Part shown: piece after piece, positions 57,415 to 64,000 of the stretch | How positions within the stretch are numbered: position 1 is the first letter of the stretch | How the letters are laid out: each line of letters begins with the position of its first letter | NCBI GenBank assembly: GCA_029990175.1 | Contig: JARKIP010000021.1 | Span: 21,643,501-21,707,500, forward strand | Direction of reading: 5' to 3' | Length of the DNA stretch: 64,000 nucleotides | Source of the DNA: Petunia secreta | Lineage: Eukaryota > Streptophyta > Magnoliopsida > Solanales > Solanaceae | Notes under the pieces: model-generated | What the model was told of the DNA's origin: nothing | What the model saw: the letters and a program-made list of their open reading frames with translations, nothing else | Database searches by the model: none | Made by a program: the position numbers and the translations under genes

Positions 57415-59445
57415 CCAAACTGACCCCTAAATCAACTCCTACACCCTAAACTCAATGCACCTCTTTTACTCATAGCCAAGAACAAAAACAACTAAACTCA
57501 CACACTCATCATGAACACTCTGAACCAAAACAGCCCTTTCCATCTACTCCTTACATCCAACACCTACTTGCAGACTACCTGAACCACCCTAAAGCCTCAC
57601 TACAACACCTGATACCAACCTGGATACCTGCATATCCCTTCAACTCCCAAGAAGCATCCTGGAGATTTCAACAGCCCCTCTCACTATGCTCCTGGAACTC
57701 CTTTAACAACTGCAGAAATCAGAAACAGGACTCACCATCTCCACCATGACAACACCAGGACCTGCCTGCCCAAACCCAAGCTCCCTAAACTTAGAACCAA
57801 CACCTGCACTACTCTCACCTAAGAAACAGATGCTGCATCTAAAACAACACCTACAAAACTCCTACACTAACTTCAGCTCCCTCACTACTTCACAAAGCAA
57901 CAAGAACCACTTCTACATTCCCTTCTACCTGCAGCAACACAGAACCTCCAAGACATCCTGCCTCCTCCTTTCACTCCCAGAAACAGCAGAACACTAACCA
58001 AAATCCAACACACCCCTTTAAAGCAAACCAGAGAACACTCCATGAATCTCATAGCAAACCAGACAAATCGGATACTCTAGTCATTTAATCAACAATCCAT
58101 GATATTTAAAGATTGAAACTTTACCCATTTTAACATTAACAAACAAAGACTAAATCTATTGCTTAAAACTGGTTTCTGATACTCTCTGACAAGATTTTAC
58201 ACTAAGCATAAGTCTAATCCCAGCTTTAACAATCTCCTATCTAACAGAGATAAGCTTAAACTTTAGTCAAACGCATACACACATGAAGTTCAAACGTCTT
58301 ATTAGTATACATACCTCATTTCAACATTCGATATCAACAAATAACATCCAACATCACATTCAAACAGACTTTTGCACAGGAAAACAACATGTAACTAAAT
58401 AAAATAATAATGTAAACGTTCAGATTTTACCTTTTTTAGGACAGTGAACAGGAGCGAGGGTTCGAAGTAAACTCGACTCGACTAAGCGACGCGAATGGAG
58501 TCGTCGACTCGAATAGTGAAGTTACGACATAAATAATGAAGCGATGACTGAAATAATGACGAAGCGATACGCAAAATCCAACAGAAACTGTAACACTATT
58601 TCATTGTAAAAGAAAACTAAGGAAAAATATTCATGTATGTGTATGTTGCTGCCTCTCCCACTCTCTGCTGGTAAAAACCTCTCTAAAATGAATAAAAATA
58701 AGAATTTATACCTGAGAATGCTAGGGTTTGGTTCCCGCTTGAATTTCCGTATCGACCCTTACGCCATTTTGACCTTTCCTTTTGAAATCAGGGTCAAAAG
58801 AGTCTAATCCTTTTGGATCGTACTCATTTCACTCTGATTTCAAGTGAAATATGAACGTTGAAGGATTCGCGGCTCAGATGCAATTCTTGTTCAAAACAGA
58901 CGATCAAGATTGACTGAATTTGTAAAAAAAAGTAGAGAGGGAACGTGGGGGACCAGTGAGTACGATTTCCTTTGGCGTTTTGCTGGGTTTTGGGGGGAAA
59001 GATTGGGAAAATCGGGTCGCGAGGAAGGGCAATCAGGTTAAACTGATATGGAGTGGGTTGAAGAGTGTGTGTATAATATGAAGGCTTTGCGCGGGTAAGC
59101 TGAAATTGAGAATTATTGTGAATTTAGCTACTTTTTGAATAAGTTAGGGTAATTAAGGGGGTTGCTCAAATAGGCCTGATTTTAGCTTAGAAACTATTTT
59201 AGCCTCTATTTTGAAATCAATTAGAAATCTGAATGGTTGCACACGTAGCCTGGATTTATGTTGCGTAGTGCGATTTTAACCTTTTCTCTCTAAAATTATG
59301 AATTACTTTATAATTTTAAAATTGCCCCTTTGATTAAATTAATTAGACATTAAGTTAAAATTTCGGGACAAAATTGGGTGTCAACAGTCTCGCTAGGTGG
59401 AATTGTATCCCAGTATAATAGGTGGCGTATTTTTACCCGCACAGT

Positions 59446-59459
59446 CAGTCCCCCCTTTT
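59446..59459 (-). promoter_or_regulatory. Polypurine tract of the Tat-like element
   Basis: On the - strand GCAAAAGGGGGGAC ends directly at the LTR start. This is a well-formed tract and fixes the orientation of the element. Confidence 0.7.
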
Positions 59460-59752
59460 GCTAAGTACTGTCGTAAGCAGTCAGAAAGTGAAAAATGCAT
59501 GATAGAAGACGTAGAGGTGTGCGTGCATCCGATACTCTTCTTATGTCTCTTCCCATGCATTGCATTGAATGTAAGTACTCAAGTACGATGATGTGTAATA
59601 CTGTGATTGCAAGGATTTTTATTTGCGTCTTTCCAATGCTGCAGTCGTGCTGTCATATCGCGTAATTATTAGGATGTATCACGTAAGAAGTATTAATCAC
59701 GATCTTATGACTTTAGAATGATTAACTTTCCTTCTAAGACTCCTTTTCGGCG

Positions 59753-59760
59753 TATATAAG
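59753..59760 (+). promoter_or_regulatory. TATA box of the antisense ORF
   Basis: TATATAAG lies 113 bases before the ATG at 59866, and the intervening CT-rich leader, with the palindrome TTTCTCTAGAGAGAAA, looks like a plant 5' UTR. Confidence 0.6.
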
Positions 59761-59865
59761 TACATCGTTATTATAGAGCCTTTTATTCATCCTCAAACTC
59801 ATTTTTCAAAAACTTTCTCTAGAGAGAAACTTTCTCTAATCTTCTCAAAGCGTTCCTTCTTCGAT

Positions 59866-60576
59866 ATGGCCCAAGGAGAAAACTTCCTCCCTAGAAGCTT
59901 CAAAGTTCAAGATTATCTTCCCCCAGTGTTGAATTTCAAAAGTGATGGTCGAATGCACGACCAGATAGCCAAACAGGAAGGTAACAATAGTAACTTTTCT
60001 ATTGAGTTCTACCCATATGCCATTGTAGAGAATGACATCACTCGTATCAGGCTTGATTGCAAATAGCCTGAGTAAGTAGATATCATCATCCCTACTGCTG
60101 AAGAAAGGTATTCCTCCTATCGTGCTAGATACTCGATGGTTCATAGATACCCTTTTACTCTGCTTAACAAACGTCTCCGTTCAATCGTTGAAGAGAAATG
60201 CCGTTGGTTTAACATCTGCTTAGGCCAGGTCAGACCTTTCATCTGGCACTTGGTGGCCATATTAAATCATCTGTAAACCATATCAAGGTGAAATTCTCCT
60301 TTTGGCACATTTTTGCTTTCTACTCTCTCCGTCTCCACAAAGCGGGCATGCTGATCCTCATCAAGAGAGGAAGGAAAGGTGCAGTCCCCAATAGCAAGGA
60401 CTTCAAAGACCGTGGTTGTGTCCACCGATATATGGCGGTACGAAAACCAACCATAGCATCATCTTGTCCCTTTCCAGAGATATTCAATAGTAATTGTTAG
60501 TGGTTACATTCCGATCCTTGTGTATTTTCGTCCATTGTTTTCCTTGGACTGACTTCCCAGTGAATTCCATGACTAC
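59866..60576 (+). pseudogene. Antisense ORF of a Tat-like element (retrotransposon-associated protein), truncated
   Basis: 66 codons are open from the ATG at 59866 (Met-Ala-Gln-Gly-Glu-Asn-Phe, later Pro-Pro-Val-Leu-Asn-Phe-Lys and Phe-Tyr-Pro-Tyr-Ala-Ile). A stop at 60064 precedes further recognisable parts in changing frames: Thr-Ala-Glu-Glu-Arg-Tyr, Tyr-Pro-Phe-Thr-Leu, Cys-Leu-Gly-Gln-Val. I know this as a conserved protein found with retrotransposons in Solanaceae DNA. It points opposite to the LTR at 55047-59445 and lies between its polypurine tract and pol, the place where extra antisense ORFs occur in the Tat lineage. Function unknown. It is cut by the LTR at 60577. Confidence 0.6.
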
Positions 60577-63500
60577 TGTTGACACCCAATTTTGTCCCGA
60601 CATATTTTAATTAATATTTAGTTATTTGATAAAAGGATCAATTTTAAATTTAAAAAGGTGAAATAATCGTAATTTGAAGAAAAGGGGCTAAAACTGCATT
60701 TTGTAGCCCTAAACCCGTCCTACCCGTGCAAGACCCCTTATACGTTATACTCCCTCCCCAATTCAGAAAACCCTGGAACCCATTTCCAATTCTCCCCTGA
60801 CCCGATTCCAATTCAACCCGCGCCAAGAACCCATTTTCTCTCCAAAAGATCTAAGAAAGAACCATTTCCAGCTCACCAACAGTACGAATTCGTACAACCT
60901 TATCTCTTTAGATCCGTTAAGGGTCTTTTTGGGTATATTTGAATTCAATTCGAGAACCCTAAGGGATTTATATAAATAGCAGCTTATAGGCATAATCCGG
61001 GGGTTTTTTTGGGGGGAGAGGTAAGCAGCGGCAAAATAAAGGGGTTTGAGCAGAGATGGTTCTAAACAATTTTGAGCCATTAATAGGGTCGGGAAATGAG
61101 CAGCAATAAAAGAAAATAGGAGAGGATTCACAAAGGTAACAGGTGAAGGAGACAGAACAGAAAATACCCATATATTTTTCCTTAGTTTTAGTTCAGAACA
61201 TCGCGTTACTGTTTTGGTTTTTTTCAAGTCGAGTCGCGTCGTCATTCAAGTCGTCGACGTCACTCGTCGATTGGTCGAGTCGTACTCTTCGGATTCTCGT
61301 CCTAGCTCGCTGCGTCAAAACAGCTAATTGCCCTTTCATTTTATGCATTTCTCTTTAAATTTCTTATTTGTTATTTATCTTTATTACTAAAATGCTACTT
61401 GAAGCATTATGATTTTCATCTCTGTGTAAAGGCCATGTATAAGCACTGATCGAGTTCAACTAATGATGCTTTCCTCGATTAAACATGTGTAATTTCAAGA
61501 TCAAAACTTTACAACTTTACATTAGCTTGTTTCCCTGTTTCATTCAATCTGCTTAAATGTGATACTTTATTGAAGTTATAAGTATGAAACTGTGCCTAGT
61601 CGACTCGCATTTGCATAAAGCTTGTCCCTTTAGTGTTTTGCATATGTTTCTCGTGATCAGTATTTTCTTTTTTGTGCGTTCCATTTCCTGATTAGCTTAG
61701 TGACAACTTGAGTGATGAGTGTTGATCAGGTTTCGTAGTAGTCTGGTTGCTGCAGGTGGTGTGGGGTTGGTTTCATGTGTGGAGGTTGTATGTAATTGAT
61801 CATAGGCTATTTTGGTTCAGTCATCTGCTAGCTTGCTGCAGCTACTAGGTGTGAGTAATTGTAGCTTTTGGTAGGGCTTTGGAGGCTGTAAGAAATGTGA
61901 AATGTGTGCAGAGCTCGTCCAAGGGATTGTTCAGGGTCAGTTCCTGGAGGTCCAGGTTGTTTCTAGGGTTTGAAAATGGTTTATGGGATAGTCCAGGCTA
62001 AGTTTGAGAGGGAAAAAGGGATTAGGGATGAGCTCTGAATTGTCTTGGCTCTCCTAGTAGTCCAGGTGTTGGGTGTTGTCCCTCCCTTTCTTTGGAAAGT
62101 TATGGTGATTCATAGGCAATGGGGAGTAATCCTTGGTTCAGGGAATTCAGAGGGAGGTGCTGTAGTCATTCAGGGATCTATAGGTAGTAAAGCAGGTCTG
62201 AATGATGTTCTTAGTTGTTTTAGGAGGTTGTAAGTGGAGAAAAGGGTTTGATCATGGTTAAGTAGCCTTTAGGTGCTGCAGTTTGGGTTCTCTGTTTGAT
62301 CATGGTTAAGTAGCCTTTAGGTGCTGCAGTTTGGGTTCTCTGTTTGTGGGGGGAATGTTCCCTTTTGGTTTCAGTACAGTTTCTTATTTGGTCCAGGTAG
62401 TGTGTGGAGGGGAAAATTCTCTAAATGTTGTTTGTAGTTGATACTGTACTGATTGTTGTCTGCGTTCCTGATATTTAGCCCCAGTGATGGCATAAATTTG
62501 TTGACGTGGAGTCTATAAGTTGATTGTTCTTTCAGCTTTGCACTTGAAGAACCAGAATCTTTAAAATCCTTTTCTTCCAGAATTTAATGTTCAATGATTG
62601 TTAGCTAAATTATTATAGGATATGTATCATCAAGTATGACTTAATTAGTCCAAATTCAAGCGTGCTCTCAATTTATATATTCTGTGATGTTCTTTAAAAA
62701 ATATTTCTTAGCCCTTGGCATTCACTTGTTCACTTTATGGGTTCTTCCATTGATAACTGCTTTTGGTGTCATCTGTAAAGCAACAAAGTATCCCTAGTTC
62801 AGGAATCATTATATGTCTGTCTTTAAAAGTCACAAGTGATTATTTTGTTAAATGGGCGTTTTTAAAATGTAAGATGTAATTTCAAATTTCATTTTCTTAT
62901 GCGCAATGTTATAGATGTTGTTGGCATATTGTTATACAGTGTAAGCAGGGATTTCCTAAGTTATTAAGTTGTTCTTGTGAAGGATGCATGCCTATATCCG
63001 AGCTGTGTAATGCAAGGTCCTGAATTCTTAAGTCAATTTATTAATTCATTTATGAGAGAATAGTGGTAAAATTAGGCTGTTGGAAGATTCAAACAATCTA
63101 AAATATTGTTGGCTCTGTACATAGCATGAAATTTGGATGTAAAGTTAGATATTTAGTCTGCTTATTGTTTGCAAATTAGAATGACTTGATTAACGTTCTG
63201 CTTTAGTTTATGGTAGTTCATTAATGTCTTTAAAATAGTGAGTTATCTAAAACCATTCTTATTTGGCTTGTAATAATTTTAATTAATTTTCTTGCATATA
63301 TGTTTAGCTCCTTTTATTATGTTTTAGCACACTAATCCTTTTCTTTATTTCTTCCCATTTTGCACGGACACAACTCTTTGGGATCGAGTTGGCTAAACTC
63401 ACCAATTGGGGTTGGCTTATGTTGCGTTGCATTGGGGTCAAGCTCGGCTCAAGTTTTCAGGATTCCAAAGCATTTAGAAAATTTTTAGAAATCAAGGCTC

Positions 63501-64000
63501 CCGCGAGTTCTGTCAATTCCCGGGTTTCATCTTTTAACTCTTATCCTTTCTTTCCCTTTAGAATATTTATGTAAATTCTGTAGAAATATTTTATTTATTA
63601 ATATATATAATAATTTGTTTAAGTTATTTGATTCACTTTATGTTCATTACCTTTAATATTTGAGTCGTTATTTAATCTATTGCAAATCAGGTCATTTAAG
63701 CAAATGCGTGCAAATTTTCAGAAAATTTTAAAAAGCCACGCTTAATAATAGACTGTAAGAAAAGACTTCTATCTTATTGATACGAAGTAGTTTCTTTTAA
63801 AAAGTCAAAATTTAAAAGAAGTTTTAATTAACTTCTAAATGTCCCGAAACAACTTTGCAAAAAGCGACTTAAAATCTAAGTTCCATCTTGTGATGAGACA
63901 CTCGGGTTTTAAAGTTGAAATTAAGCAAGTGCCCTTTATGCACTGTCACATACGAGTTGGCAAAGCAATTAGGACGATCAAATCGTTCTTTTCCAAAAGA
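60577..64000 (+). mobile_element. Long LTR of a Tat-type element, running off the window
   Basis: Starts with TGTTGACACCCAATTTTG after ACTAC, the same start as the insert ending at 59386 but in the opposite direction. A CpG-rich stretch of GTCGA/CGAGTCG words at 61225-61295 has a counterpart in the other LTR (58440-58560, reverse). A G/T-rich block (61730-62460) mirrors the G-poor block of the other copy. No gene is recognisable in the 3.4 kb seen. The LTR end, primer site and internal region lie outside. Confidence 0.65.
62250..62345. repeat. Perfect tandem duplication of 48 bp
   Basis: GATCATGGTTAAGTAGCC to TTCTCTGTTT is repeated head to tail without a mismatch, within the LTR at 60577. 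Confidence 0.93.

Larger units (their letters stand above)
55437..59386 (-). mobile_element. Long LTR insert (probable solo LTR, Tat type)
   Basis: On the - strand it starts with TGTTGACACCCAATTTTG at 59386 and ends with GGGTTCAACA at 55437, flanked by GTCTC on both sides (55432-55436 and 59387-59391). The 3.95-kb sequence has no retroviral gene. It begins like the LTR at 60577. Near the inner end it carries GGCGACTCC (55527-55535), which in related elements lies next to the primer site, so the exact inner boundary is open. It includes an AT-rich low-complexity block (55730-56250) and a G-poor block (57180-58010). Confidence 0.58.
55047..59445 (-). repeat. 3' LTR of a Tat-like Ty3/gypsy element, split by an insert
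   Basis: Read on the - strand the LTR starts with TGACTGTGCGGG at 59445 and ends with GCTCTAACA at 55047. It is interrupted by 55437-59386, so its own length is about 450 bp. It has a TATA box (CTATAAATA, 55194-55208 region) and AATAAA (near 55135). A purine tract lies just before its start, so this is a 3' LTR, and the rest of the element lies to the right. Confidence 0.65.

Noticed and set aside
57746..57997. An 83-codon frame starting Met-Thr-Thr-Pro-Gly
   Set aside because: It lies in a G-poor block of an LTR where stop codons are rare by composition, and it shows no conserved motif.

Overview
The window is nuclear DNA of a flowering plant, almost certainly a member of the Solanaceae. 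The signs are repeat families I recognise from that group (SolS-type tRNA-derived SINEs, a truncated Au-like SINE, Stowaway and Mutator-like MITEs, and Tekay, Athila and Tat LTR retrotransposons), AT-rich intergenic DNA, long 5' leader introns and plant-type gene families. The genus cannot be fixed from the sequence alone.

Only three convincing host genes are present, all between about 8.3 and 20.8 kb. They are an A20/AN1 stress-associated zinc-finger gene (CDS 10716-11231, + strand, behind a leader intron of about 2.3 kb), a PRELI/MSF1 mitochondrial lipid-transfer-type gene (CDS 12820-13392, - strand, also with a leader intron), and a second stress-associated gene that has the AN1 finger but no A20 finger (CDS 20297-20722, - strand). 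The first two converge. The SINEs and one MITE at 8.6-14.2 kb all lie in their introns.

Everything else is mobile-element wreckage. Positions 1-7978 are a decayed Tekay-type Ty3/gypsy element, cut by the window edge. Positions 19.5-24.6 kb hold MITEs, a 365-bp tandem duplication and a striking array of stem-loop units. From 25.1 to 55 kb lies a nested stack. A copia element (36598 onward) was split by a 17-kb Athila-type element (37330-54549). The Athila 3' LTR was split by an L1-type LINE (48211-54022), and that LINE was split by a solo LTR (50355-53184). A reverse-oriented CRM-like gypsy element (29071-36446, TSD AAAGA) sits inside the 3' region of another LINE. Nearly every level is supported by a target-site duplication or by the broken host sequence resuming on the far side.

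Positions 55-64 kb hold the 3' end of a reverse-oriented Tat-like element. It has an LTR split by a 3.95-kb LTR insert, a polypurine tract and an antisense ORF behind its own TATA box. It is followed by a further long LTR of the same family as the insert, which runs off the right edge. All transposon proteins seen carry stops or frameshifts.
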